64,000 nucleotides of DNA from Deferribacter thermophilus (GTDB lineage Bacteria; Chrysiogenota; Deferribacteres; Deferribacterales; Deferribacteraceae). This document shows positions 44,810-53,104 of this stretch, in pieces. The translations under genes were made by a program, and so were the position numbers. Position 1 is the first letter of the stretch; every line of letters starts with the position of its first letter. The DNA lies in contig NZ_JAPNXM010000003.1 of the NCBI RefSeq assembly GCF_049472675.1, positions 167,331 through 231,330 of the forward strand, read 5' to 3'. The notes under the pieces were generated by a model that saw only the letters and a list, made by a program, of their open reading frames with translations, was not told where the DNA came from and did no database searches.

Positions 44810-45345
44810 AAAAAAACTTTTATGCTCTCACCTTTATAAGTGAAGACAGACCAGGTATTGTCGCTAAAGTTTCTAAGATACTTTATGAAAACAATTTTAA
44901 CATTGAAGACTCCTCTTCTACTTTACTAAAAGGCTTTTTTTCAATGATCCTTATAGTAAGTACTGATAAAGATTATAAAGTAAATGAAATAAAGAAGAAA
45001 TTTGCACCATTAGTAAAAGAGCTTGGTATGGCTACAAGTGTTAGAAAGATTGAAAAATTTCAAAAATTACCAGATGGCAAAACCTTTATCATCTCAGTTT
45101 ACGGAGCTGATAAACCTGGTATAGTCTATACTGTTTCAAATTTTTTGGCTGAAAAACATATAAATATAGTTGATTTGCAGACAAAAGTTGCTGGGTCTGA
45201 TAAAAAACCTGTTTACATAATGGTGTTAGAAGTAATAATACCTGAATCAATTTCTGATAAAAATTGGGATAAAGAGCTTAAAGAAATTGCAAAATCTATC
45301 GGTATTGATATAAATATCAGAGAAATTGAAACCTATGAGATGTAA
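44806..45345 (+). CDS. Double-ACT-domain protein (GcvR-like)
   Basis: 179 residues with two ACT domains (ALTFISEDRPGIVAKVSKIL at 6-25 and SVYGADKPGIVYTVSNFLAE at about 97-116). Both contain the DRPGIV/DKPGIV ligand loop. This architecture matches GcvR-type glycine-cleavage repressors and related amino-acid sensors. The ligand (glycine or serine) is an inference. It lies between HD-GYP (4-base overlap) and def (3-base gap). Confidence 0.85.
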   Translation: MKKNFYALTFISEDRPGIVAKVSKILYENNFNIEDSSSTLLKGFFSMILIVSTDKDYKVNEIKKKFAPLVKELGMATSVRKIEKFQKLPDGKTFIISVYGADKPGIVYTVSNFLAEKHINIVDLQTKVAGSDKKPVYIMVLEVIIPESISDKNWDKELKEIAKSIGIDINIREIETYEM

Positions 45346-45348
45346 TAA

Positions 45349-45852
45349 ATGCCTGTAAGAGATGTATTGACATATCCAAACCCTATTTTAAAAGAAATTT
45401 CTAAGGAAGTAACAGAAATAAATGAAAATATAAAAAAAATAATTCAAGATCTTGTAGATACAATGGATGCCACAAGTCACTCTACAGGTATTGCTGCTCC
45501 ACAGATAGGTGAGCTTGTGAGAATAATTGCAATAGATCCGGGAAAAAATAAAAAATGTAAAAATCATCATGGGAAAAAAGTATTAATTAATCCAGAAATA
45601 GTAAAATGGGAAGGTTTGGTTCAATCTAGAGAAGGGTGTATGAGTGTTCCTGATTATACTGGCAATGTAAATAGAGCTGAAAAAGTTGTTGTTCAATTTT
45701 TGGATGAAAATTTTGAACCCCAAGCCTTTGAAGCAGAAGGTTTTGAAGCAATTTTACTGCAGCATGAGATTGATCACCTTGATGGTATCCTTTTTATCGA
45801 TAGAATAATTTCTAAAAGGACTGATTTGTTCAGGAGGAAAAAATACAAATGA
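45349..45852 (+). CDS. def: Peptide deformylase
   Basis: Removes the N-formyl group from new proteins. 167 residues with all three motifs: GIAAPQIG (I), EGCMSVP (II, metal Cys) and LLQHEIDHLDGILF (III, HEXXH). The metal is Fe2+ or Zn2+ in the family. It overlaps the dehydrogenase gene by four bases. Confidence 0.97.
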   Translation: MPVRDVLTYPNPILKEISKEVTEINENIKKIIQDLVDTMDATSHSTGIAAPQIGELVRIIAIDPGKNKKCKNHHGKKVLINPEIVKWEGLVQSREGCMSVPDYTGNVNRAEKVVVQFLDENFEPQAFEAEGFEAILLQHEIDHLDGILFIDRIISKRTDLFRRKKYK

Positions 45853-46799
45853 AAGTACTTATAACCCAAAAATTACCATTTGATATAGAAAACTATTTAA
45901 AAGACTTTGAAATCGATTACAGAGAAGAAAACACCCCTATCCCTTATGATGAACTGCTTGAAAGGGTTAAAGATTGTGATGGACTAATCTGCATGCTATC
46001 TGATAAAATTGATAAAAATCTTTTTGACAATTCCCCAAATCTTAAAGTTGTAGCAAATTATGCTGTTGGTTATAACAATATCGATGTTGAATATGCTACT
46101 AAAAAAGGGGTTATTGTTTGTAATACTCCTGATGTATTAACAGAAACCACTGCAGAGTTGGGATTTGCCCTAATGATATCACTAGCAAGACGAGTTGTTG
46201 AAGCAGATAAGTTTACAAGAGAAAGGAAATTTAAAGGGTGGACACCAAATCTCTTTCTTGGAACTGACTTGTATAAAAAAACCGTGGGGGTTTTTGGATT
46301 TGGGAGAATAGGTCAAGCATTTGCAAGATGCTGTAAAGGTTTTGAGATGAATATTATTTATCATTCAAGAAATAGATATTTTCAAAGTGAACTATTATTG
46401 GGAGCAAAATATGTCTCATTTGAGGAGCTGATAACACAATCTGACTTCCTAGTTATTACTGCGCCATTAAATGATGATAATTATCACAAATTTAATTTAG
46501 ATGTATTCAAAAAAATGAAAAGAACATCCTTTATCATAAATATAGGTAGAGGCCCCATTATAAAAGAGGATGACCTTGTTATCGCTCTTGAAAATGGTTA
46601 TATAAAAGGTGCTGGACTTGATGTTTATGAGTTTGAACCTAAGATTCACGAAGGACTTTTTGATAAAGATAATGTAATCCTTTTACCTCATATAGGTAGT
46701 GCATCAGAAGAAACTAGGGCAGAAATGGCCAAAATGTGTGCTGATGCAATAATTTCAGTTTTAAAATATAGCAAAAAACCTCACAATGCTTTAAACTAA
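45849..46799 (+). CDS. D-2-hydroxyacid dehydrogenase (glycerate/glyoxylate reductase type)
   Basis: 316 residues. NAD(P)-binding motif VGVFGFGRIGQAFARCCKGF, catalytic Arg in INIGRGPIIKEDDLV, the Glu in LDVYEFEP, and the acid-base His in LLPHIGSASEETRAEMA. The pattern fits glycerate, hydroxypyruvate or glyoxylate reductase. The exact substrate is not read from sequence. SD GGAGGAAAAAA precedes it inside the def end. Confidence 0.88.
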   Translation: MKVLITQKLPFDIENYLKDFEIDYREENTPIPYDELLERVKDCDGLICMLSDKIDKNLFDNSPNLKVVANYAVGYNNIDVEYATKKGVIVCNTPDVLTETTAELGFALMISLARRVVEADKFTRERKFKGWTPNLFLGTDLYKKTVGVFGFGRIGQAFARCCKGFEMNIIYHSRNRYFQSELLLGAKYVSFEELITQSDFLVITAPLNDDNYHKFNLDVFKKMKRTSFIINIGRGPIIKEDDLVIALENGYIKGAGLDVYEFEPKIHEGLFDKDNVILLPHIGSASEETRAEMAKMCADAIISVLKYSKKPHNALN

Positions 46800-46817
46800 A
46801 CATTGTTCTATTACTTA

Positions 46818-46852
46818 TTGACAAAATATTTATTTTTTCGTAATTAATATAC
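46818..46852 (+). promoter_or_regulatory. Promoter of the substrate-binding protein gene, likely leaderless
   Basis: TTGACA (46818-46823), a 17-base spacer, TAATTA (46841-46846). Transcription should start near 46852-46854, at the ATG (46853). No SD precedes that ATG, so a leaderless mRNA is plausible. Confidence 0.45.
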
Positions 46853-47806
46853 ATGAAAAATACAATTATTTTCCTTTTAATGATTGCTTTTTTCCCAAAT
46901 TTAGCAATCTCAAAAGATATAGCTTTGGTAATAAGCTATCATAAAAGTTTTCCATGGGTAGAAGATTTTAAAAATGGTTTTTTTAATATAATTGATAACA
47001 AAAGTGTTGATATATATTATTTAAATGCAAAAAAGGGGGCACCATCTGAAATCCAATCAAATGTCAATCATACATTATCCAACATAAACAAAAATAAATC
47101 AAAAATAATTGTCTGCTTAGATGACTTTGCTTTAGAAAACATTTGCAAAAAATATTTTAACACAGATAAATTGCTTGTTTTCGCTGGAATAAACCGAGAA
47201 AAAGAGTATTACCAACTTGATAAAGTAAAAAATATAACAGGTGTATTTGAGCATATTTATTTTGAACAAACCTTTGAAATATTAAAAGATATTTTCCCTC
47301 ATGCCAAAAAAGCCCTCTTACTGTCTGATACCAGCATGAGTTCTTTATCTGCACTAAAAAGATGCCCCTCAAAATATAAAGATTTGACAATAAAAATTAA
47401 AAATATAGAGACTTTTTCTGAATGGGAAAAGACTGTATTAGATGCTCAAAACAAATTTGATACATTGATTATTTTAACTTGTGCAAAAATTAAAGATGAC
47501 AAAGGGGCTTATATGGCAAATACAGATGTCCTGAAATGGACATTGAAACACAATAGATTACCCGAAATAACCCTTTTAGAATGGATGGTGAAAAGAGGAG
47601 CATTGATCGGTGTAGCAATAAGTGGCTATAATCATGGAATAGAATCTGGATTAATAGTAAAAAAATTGCTAAATGGAGAAAATATCACAAAAATCCCCCC
47701 CATAAAATACACCAAAGCAGAATTAACGGTTAACACAAAAAGAGCAAAAATATTGGGTATTAAGATACCATTGAGCATTCTACTTTATGCAAAAACAGTA
47801 AATTGA
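46853..47806 (+). CDS. Periplasmic ABC-type substrate-binding protein (orphan), probable sensor partner
   Basis: 317 residues with a signal peptide (KNTIIFLLMIAFFPNLAISK), so it is periplasmic. The two-lobe fold is of the ABC_sub_bind type (ALVISYHKSFPWVEDF, then TLIILTCAKI and GVAISGYNHGIESGLIVKKL). There are no permease or ATPase genes. The downstream gene (14-base gap) is a membrane kinase, so the protein probably presents a ligand to it instead of feeding a transporter (inference). The ligand is unknown. Confidence 0.8.
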   Translation: MKNTIIFLLMIAFFPNLAISKDIALVISYHKSFPWVEDFKNGFFNIIDNKSVDIYYLNAKKGAPSEIQSNVNHTLSNINKNKSKIIVCLDDFALENICKKYFNTDKLLVFAGINREKEYYQLDKVKNITGVFEHIYFEQTFEILKDIFPHAKKALLLSDTSMSSLSALKRCPSKYKDLTIKIKNIETFSEWEKTVLDAQNKFDTLIILTCAKIKDDKGAYMANTDVLKWTLKHNRLPEITLLEWMVKRGALIGVAISGYNHGIESGLIVKKLLNGENITKIPPIKYTKAELTVNTKRAKILGIKIPLSILLYAKTVN

Positions 47807-47819
47807 TATTGAGTATAAG

Positions 47820-49694
47820 ATGCTAAAAAAAGTTGTTTTATCTGGTATTTTAATTTTAATATTTATAACTATTTCATTTTTATTAATCCTTCAGATACAA
47901 AAAAAAGAATACACATTCATCAAAGAGTATAACCAAAATTATATCGAAATTCTACTTACTGAAATAAATAGCAAGATTGAGCAAAAAATTGAATACGAAT
48001 TTGAAAAATTAAATATATTATCTAACTTGCTTAAAAATAACCTAAACAAATTACCTGAGCTTATCTCTGTTGTAGAGAAAAATGATAATAACTCTTTCTT
48101 ACTAATGATTTCTAATGAGGGGAATATATTAGCATCCTTTCCATATAAAGATGGATTTAATGGCTTTTCCATATTAAATTTCCCTGATATAGCAGACTTT
48201 TTTATTGATTTAACTAAAAAAAATAAATTGGCAAAATATATTAAAGTGAAAATTTATAACAACGAAACATTATCTTTTTCTATAAAAAATTATATATGTA
48301 TTGGCATTAAAGGGAACATATCAAACAATAACAGCTTTTATTTATTAAAACTATCGCCACTAAATAGCTTTTTTCATACTATTAGTGACAAGTTTAAGGA
48401 TATTTTAGGTAGTCAAATTGTTATATATTTAGAAAATGAGCCAAATTTAAATAATGCTTTTCAGGCTTACCCTTATAATATTTATGGTTTAAAATATTAC
48501 TTGGTATTAAAAGAACTAAAACCCCAAATAAATTTTTACATAAAAGAGCATTTTACTAAAATAAATTATTCTATTTTCATCCTGCTGTTTGTAGTTTTCC
48601 TTTTTGGTACTTATATAGTTTACAATCTACTTTCTTCTCACAAAAAATTAGAACAAATTATTAATAAAAGAGTAAAAGAAATTGATCATGAACGACAAAA
48701 GTACGAAGCTTTATTTAATAACTTACCACTACCAGCTATAGTATTTGACCCAAATACTTTAGAAATTCTTGAGACCAATTTTAAAGCTAAAGAATATGGT
48801 CTAGATAGAAACAAAAATTTATCATCCATTATCAAAAACAAAAAGATTTTAAAAGATCATATTGAAGCTTTAGAAAAAAACATCAAAGATGATTTTGAAT
48901 TAAATATTGATGATAAAAATTATTATCATATAAATTCTATACTAGACAAAGATGAAAATAAAGTAATCACTATTATGAATGATATAACAGAAAAAAGAAT
49001 TTTACAGGAAAAAATCAAAAATTCTGAAAGAAAAGAGTTAATCGCAACTATAACATCAGGAATAGCACATGACTTTAAAAACACTTTGAACAACTTAAAA
49101 ATCTATTTTAAATTAATAGAAAATGAACCACAAAACCTGAACAACTATTTAAAAAACATTAAATCTATCGTTAATTCTGCATGTGATCATATAAATAATT
49201 TATTACTTATAGCATATAATAAAAAACCTTCTTTAAAAATATTAAATGTTGATAACTTGATGAAAGAGTTTTTACAAATTATAAGGCAATACTTACCTAA
49301 GCATATTGATATAACCTATATTAATTTAATGACAAACTCAAAAATTTTAGGCTCAAAATCAACATTGACACAGGCCTTTATGAATATTGTTATAAACTCC
49401 AAAGATGCAATCGGTGATAAAAATGGAAACATTACAATCATTGTAGACAAAGAATCAATAAATGATAATATGTTTGTAAAATTTACATTTAGTGATGATG
49501 GCCCAGGGATAGATGAAGAAGCTTTAAAAAATATTTTTAAGCCTTTTTTTACAACCAAAAAGAATGGTTACGGGCTTGGGCTTACACTTGTTAATAGAAT
49601 AATTAGAGAATTAAACGGTTTTATGAATATTGAAAGCGCTAAAGGGAAAGGTACAATAGTAAAGATATATATACCAGAAAGCCTTGAAAAATAA
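47820..49694 (+). CDS. Membrane histidine kinase with PAS domain
   Basis: 624 residues. An N-terminal transmembrane helix (VVLSGILILIFITISFLLIL), a large extracytoplasmic sensor to about residue 235, a second helix (YSIFILLFVVFLFGTYIVYN), then a coiled-coil linker and a PAS domain (about 290-390). The kinase domain has H-box IAHDFKNTLNNL, N-box IVINSKDAIGDKNG and G2 GYGLGLTLVNRII. It is paired with the substrate-binding protein upstream. No response regulator follows; the next gene, glnE, overlaps its end. Confidence 0.9.
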   Translation: MLKKVVLSGILILIFITISFLLILQIQKKEYTFIKEYNQNYIEILLTEINSKIEQKIEYEFEKLNILSNLLKNNLNKLPELISVVEKNDNNSFLLMISNEGNILASFPYKDGFNGFSILNFPDIADFFIDLTKKNKLAKYIKVKIYNNETLSFSIKNYICIGIKGNISNNNSFYLLKLSPLNSFFHTISDKFKDILGSQIVIYLENEPNLNNAFQAYPYNIYGLKYYLVLKELKPQINFYIKEHFTKINYSIFILLFVVFLFGTYIVYNLLSSHKKLEQIINKRVKEIDHERQKYEALFNNLPLPAIVFDPNTLEILETNFKAKEYGLDRNKNLSSIIKNKKILKDHIEALEKNIKDDFELNIDDKNYYHINSILDKDENKVITIMNDITEKRILQEKIKNSERKELIATITSGIAHDFKNTLNNLKIYFKLIENEPQNLNNYLKNIKSIVNSACDHINNLLLIAYNKKPSLKILNVDNLMKEFLQIIRQYLPKHIDITYINLMTNSKILGSKSTLTQAFMNIVINSKDAIGDKNGNITIIVDKESINDNMFVKFTFSDDGPGIDEEALKNIFKPFFTTKKNGYGLGLTLVNRIIRELNGFMNIESAKGKGTIVKIYIPESLEK

Positions 49695-49695
49695 T

Positions 49696-52533
49696 ATGCA
49701 AGATATGTTAGTTAAGTATGTAAAAAATAATAAATTAAGAAGTGAATTAGAATATGTATTCAAGCACTCACTTTTTTTATGCAACTATTATCAGTCTTAT
49801 CCTGAAAAATTAGAGTCTGCTTTAACACATTTAGGCAAAATTAGAGACAAAAACGAAATTTTAAAATCACTTAACATTAATGATTTTATATCTATGTCAA
49901 AACAAGAATTTGATAATTATTTAAGACATTCTAAAATGACAGAATATTTAATAATCACTTATAATGATTTAATTTTAAAAAAACCTATTGAAGAAATAAC
50001 TTTTCATTTATCATCTTTTGCATCAGCAGTGCTAGAAATTGCTTATCAATATGCTTATAATAAGTTAAGTGAAATACATGGAATGCCTACCGATACTGAA
50101 GGTAATGTTGTCCCTTTTACAATAATTGGCTTGGGTAAACTGGGTGGTTATGAGCTAAATTTTAGCTCTGACATTGATATAATTTATGTGTATGGTAGTG
50201 AAAAAGGGAAAACATCTGGTGAAAAACCTATATCAAACCATGAATTTTTCGTAAAGTTGGGTAAAGAGATATTCCATCATCTTTCTGATAGAAATGAAAT
50301 AGGGATAGTTTATAGAGTTGATTTGCGTTTGAGACCAGATGGAGAAAAAGGGGAATTAGCGCTCCCTTTAAGGAGTTATGAGGTTTATTACGAAGCTTAT
50401 GGTCAAAACTGGGAAAGAATGATGCTTTTAAAAGCTAACCCTGTAGCTGGAGATTTAGAGCTGGGTAATAGATTCTTAGAAATGGTAAAACCTTTTGTTT
50501 TTAGAAGATCTCTTGATACAAAACTAATCAATGATTTATTAGATGTAAAAGGGAAAATCCAAAGAAGAATTGATTTAAAGGGTAGAAATGAAAAAAATGT
50601 TAAACTTGGATTTGGTGGAATTAGAGAAATTGAATTTATAATTCAGGCTCTACAGATTTTGAATTATCCCAAGAATCAAAACATAGTTGAAAGAAACTCA
50701 TTAAAAGCCATCGAAAAGTTAGCCTCAAACAATATTTTATCTGAATCAGATGCAAAATTTTTATCTGAAGCATATAGGTTTCTAAGAAAATTAGAGCACA
50801 TGGCTCAAGTTGAAAATGAGTTTCAAACACATACCGTACCCGAAAACAGTAAAAATTTTGATCTTTATTTAGAAAGATGCGGATTTAAAACTAAAGAAGA
50901 GTTTGAAAAGAAATATTTAGAGATTACAACCAAGGTAAACAAATTATTCAATTCAATATTACAAGAAGCAAAAACAGATGAAACGGCAATACTCTTTGAC
51001 GAAGAACTGACAGAAAAAGATATAGCTTTATATTTAAAAAGCAAAAATATTGCAAATCCCGAAAAATGTACAAAAATAATTAAAAATATAATTACTGGCT
51101 CAAAATATCGAAAAAGGCAAGCTAGCGAATTAAAAATTATTAAAGCTATTTTTAAGCTATTAATACCAGAAATCAGTAAATTTGATAATCCTGATGAAAT
51201 TCTAAGCTATTTTGAAAAACTGTTATTAAGGAAATCCTCTATCTATCTAATTTATGACTTAATTTTGGAATATCCCCAATTGATTCAAAAGCTGATTACA
51301 ATTTTTTCATTGAGTAAACACTTATCAGAAATAATCGTAAATAACCCTAACACAATAGAGTTTTTATATGACCCAATGTCACCAAACATAGAAATGATAA
51401 AAATTTATGAAAGTTTAAAAGAGATCATCTCTAAACCAAATATTGATGAAGAATTAGAATACGAACTGCTTAGAATTAAACAAAAAGAGTTACTTTTTAA
51501 TATTGGCTATTTATATCTAAACAAAAGTATAAATATTGTTCAAACCATGTATTCCTTAACAAACATCGCCAGAGCATTTACTTTACTTGCTTTTGAGAAT
51601 AATTTTAAAAAATTAATATCTAAGTATGGATATCCAATCACTACTGATAAAAAAAATTCTGACTATTTAATTCTTGGGCTTGGAAAACTTGGTAGCTTTG
51701 AAATAAGCTTTGGTTCTGATTTAGATTTGATTGTACTATATGAAGATAATGGATATACTGATTCAAAAACAAACAAAATTACTAATCAAGAATTTTTTTC
51801 AAAACTAGTCCAAAAAGTTATCCATTATTTATCAACAATAACATACAATGGATACTTATACAAAGTTGATTTAAGGCTTAGACCAAGTGGCTCAAGCGGA
51901 ACTCTTGTAACAACTTTGTCATCTTTTGATGAGTATCACAAAAAAAGCTCTATGACATGGGAAAAACAAGCACTTTTAAGAGCTGATGTCATAAACAATA
52001 CTTCATCATTGGCTGAACCTTTTTTTAAGATTAAAGAAAAAATCCTTTTTAATTCCCCTATAACTCAAGATGAAATTAAAGAAATATATGAGATGAGATT
52101 TAGGATAGAAAAGGAAAAAGGTTCTCCAATCACAAAGAATGATTTTAAGTCAGGTTATGGCGGATTAATTGACATAGAGTTTGTTGCTCAAGCACTCCAA
52201 TTAAAATACGCACATACATCTGAGCTATTAAAAGGAACAAATACGCATTATATCCTTCACTTTTTAAAAGATCTAAATATCCTTTCAAGCAGAAACTTTT
52301 ACGCTCTTCACAACTCTTACCTATTTTTAAGAAATATAGAAAACTTAACAAGAGTGTATAACAATTTATCTACTTCCAAACTCCCTTCAGATTCAACATT
52401 GCTTTATAAAATTGCTACTTTTTTTGGCTATAATAAAGAAAACTTTGAAAAAATCTTATCTGATTTTCAAAGTACCAGAAAAACTGTCCGTGGTGCGTTT
52501 AATAGAATTTTTGAGCAATTGCTATCATGCTAA
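49696..52533 (+). CDS. glnE: Bifunctional glutamine synthetase adenylyltransferase/deadenylase
   Basis: Adenylylates and deadenylylates glutamine synthetase under PII control. 945 residues, close to the E. coli enzyme. Each half has a nucleotidyltransferase motif: GLGKLGGYELNFSSDIDIIY, with DLRLRPDGEKGEL, and GLGKLGSFEISFGSDLDLI, with DLRLRPSGSSGTL. FGGIREIEFIIQAL and YGGLIDIEFVAQAL lie in the following helical domains. I start at ATG 49696, just after the kinase stop; an upstream TTG (49684) overlaps the kinase. PII (glnB) and amtB are 12 kb away. Confidence 0.95.
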   Translation: MQDMLVKYVKNNKLRSELEYVFKHSLFLCNYYQSYPEKLESALTHLGKIRDKNEILKSLNINDFISMSKQEFDNYLRHSKMTEYLIITYNDLILKKPIEEITFHLSSFASAVLEIAYQYAYNKLSEIHGMPTDTEGNVVPFTIIGLGKLGGYELNFSSDIDIIYVYGSEKGKTSGEKPISNHEFFVKLGKEIFHHLSDRNEIGIVYRVDLRLRPDGEKGELALPLRSYEVYYEAYGQNWERMMLLKANPVAGDLELGNRFLEMVKPFVFRRSLDTKLINDLLDVKGKIQRRIDLKGRNEKNVKLGFGGIREIEFIIQALQILNYPKNQNIVERNSLKAIEKLASNNILSESDAKFLSEAYRFLRKLEHMAQVENEFQTHTVPENSKNFDLYLERCGFKTKEEFEKKYLEITTKVNKLFNSILQEAKTDETAILFDEELTEKDIALYLKSKNIANPEKCTKIIKNIITGSKYRKRQASELKIIKAIFKLLIPEISKFDNPDEILSYFEKLLLRKSSIYLIYDLILEYPQLIQKLITIFSLSKHLSEIIVNNPNTIEFLYDPMSPNIEMIKIYESLKEIISKPNIDEELEYELLRIKQKELLFNIGYLYLNKSINIVQTMYSLTNIARAFTLLAFENNFKKLISKYGYPITTDKKNSDYLILGLGKLGSFEISFGSDLDLIVLYEDNGYTDSKTNKITNQEFFSKLVQKVIHYLSTITYNGYLYKVDLRLRPSGSSGTLVTTLSSFDEYHKKSSMTWEKQALLRADVINNTSSLAEPFFKIKEKILFNSPITQDEIKEIYEMRFRIEKEKGSPITKNDFKSGYGGLIDIEFVAQALQLKYAHTSELLKGTNTHYILHFLKDLNILSSRNFYALHNSYLFLRNIENLTRVYNNLSTSKLPSDSTLLYKIATFFGYNKENFEKILSDFQSTRKTVRGAFNRIFEQLLSC

Positions 52534-53093
52534 AAATTTTACAAATTTTAGATTACAATACCTTTGGAGAAAAATTAATAGAGATTGCAATAAAAACAGC
52601 ACCTTTTGTCGATATCTTTTGGCTTAGGATAAAAAATAAACCCTTTCGAAAATGTTATGAGATAGCTGGTCAACTTATTAAATTTATAGAAAGAGAAAAA
52701 ATAATTGTATCGGAATACCCTGATATTGCTGATATTTTAGGATTAAGAGGGGTACATCTAAACCACCTTTCATTGCTAGCTGATACAGTAAAAAAAACTT
52801 TTCCAGATTTAACTGTTGGTTACTCTGCCCATAGTATAGAAGAAATTAAATCGGTACCTGCTGATTATTTTACTTTAAGCCCTATATTTCTCACTAAAAA
52901 AGAGTTTAAAATAACCCCACTTGGATTAAACTTCACTTTACCTAAACAAAAAAAAGTTTATGCACTAGGTGGTATTAACAAACAAAATATTCATCTAATA
53001 GTTAATAAAGGCTTCTATGGAGTAGCAGGCATTAGCTTTTATAAACAATTACCTGATATTTATAAAATATTAAATAAGAACACAGGGGAATAA
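52527..53093 (+). CDS. Thiamine-phosphate synthase family protein (ThiE/TenI)
   Basis: 188 residues of the ThiE/TenI TIM-barrel type: GLRGVHLNHLSLLADTV, VGYSAHSIEEIKSVPADYF, LSPIFLTKKEF, PLGL, and YALGGINKQNIHLIVNKGFY. ThiE joins the pyrimidine and thiazole halves of thiamine; TenI-like members isomerise the thiazole. The short phosphate-binding loops leave both options open. It overlaps glnE by seven bases. Confidence 0.75.
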   Translation: MLKILQILDYNTFGEKLIEIAIKTAPFVDIFWLRIKNKPFRKCYEIAGQLIKFIEREKIIVSEYPDIADILGLRGVHLNHLSLLADTVKKTFPDLTVGYSAHSIEEIKSVPADYFTLSPIFLTKKEFKITPLGLNFTLPKQKKVYALGGINKQNIHLIVNKGFYGVAGISFYKQLPDIYKILNKNTGE

Positions 53094-53100
53094 CCCCTGC
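53081..53100. terminator. Hairpin between convergent thiE-like and glutamate synthase genes
   Basis: CAGGGG-AATAA-CCCCTG (53083-53099). T-richness on either side is modest, so it could serve both strands. The first gene ends at 53093, inside the hairpin. Confidence 0.5.
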
Positions 53101-53104
53101 ATTA

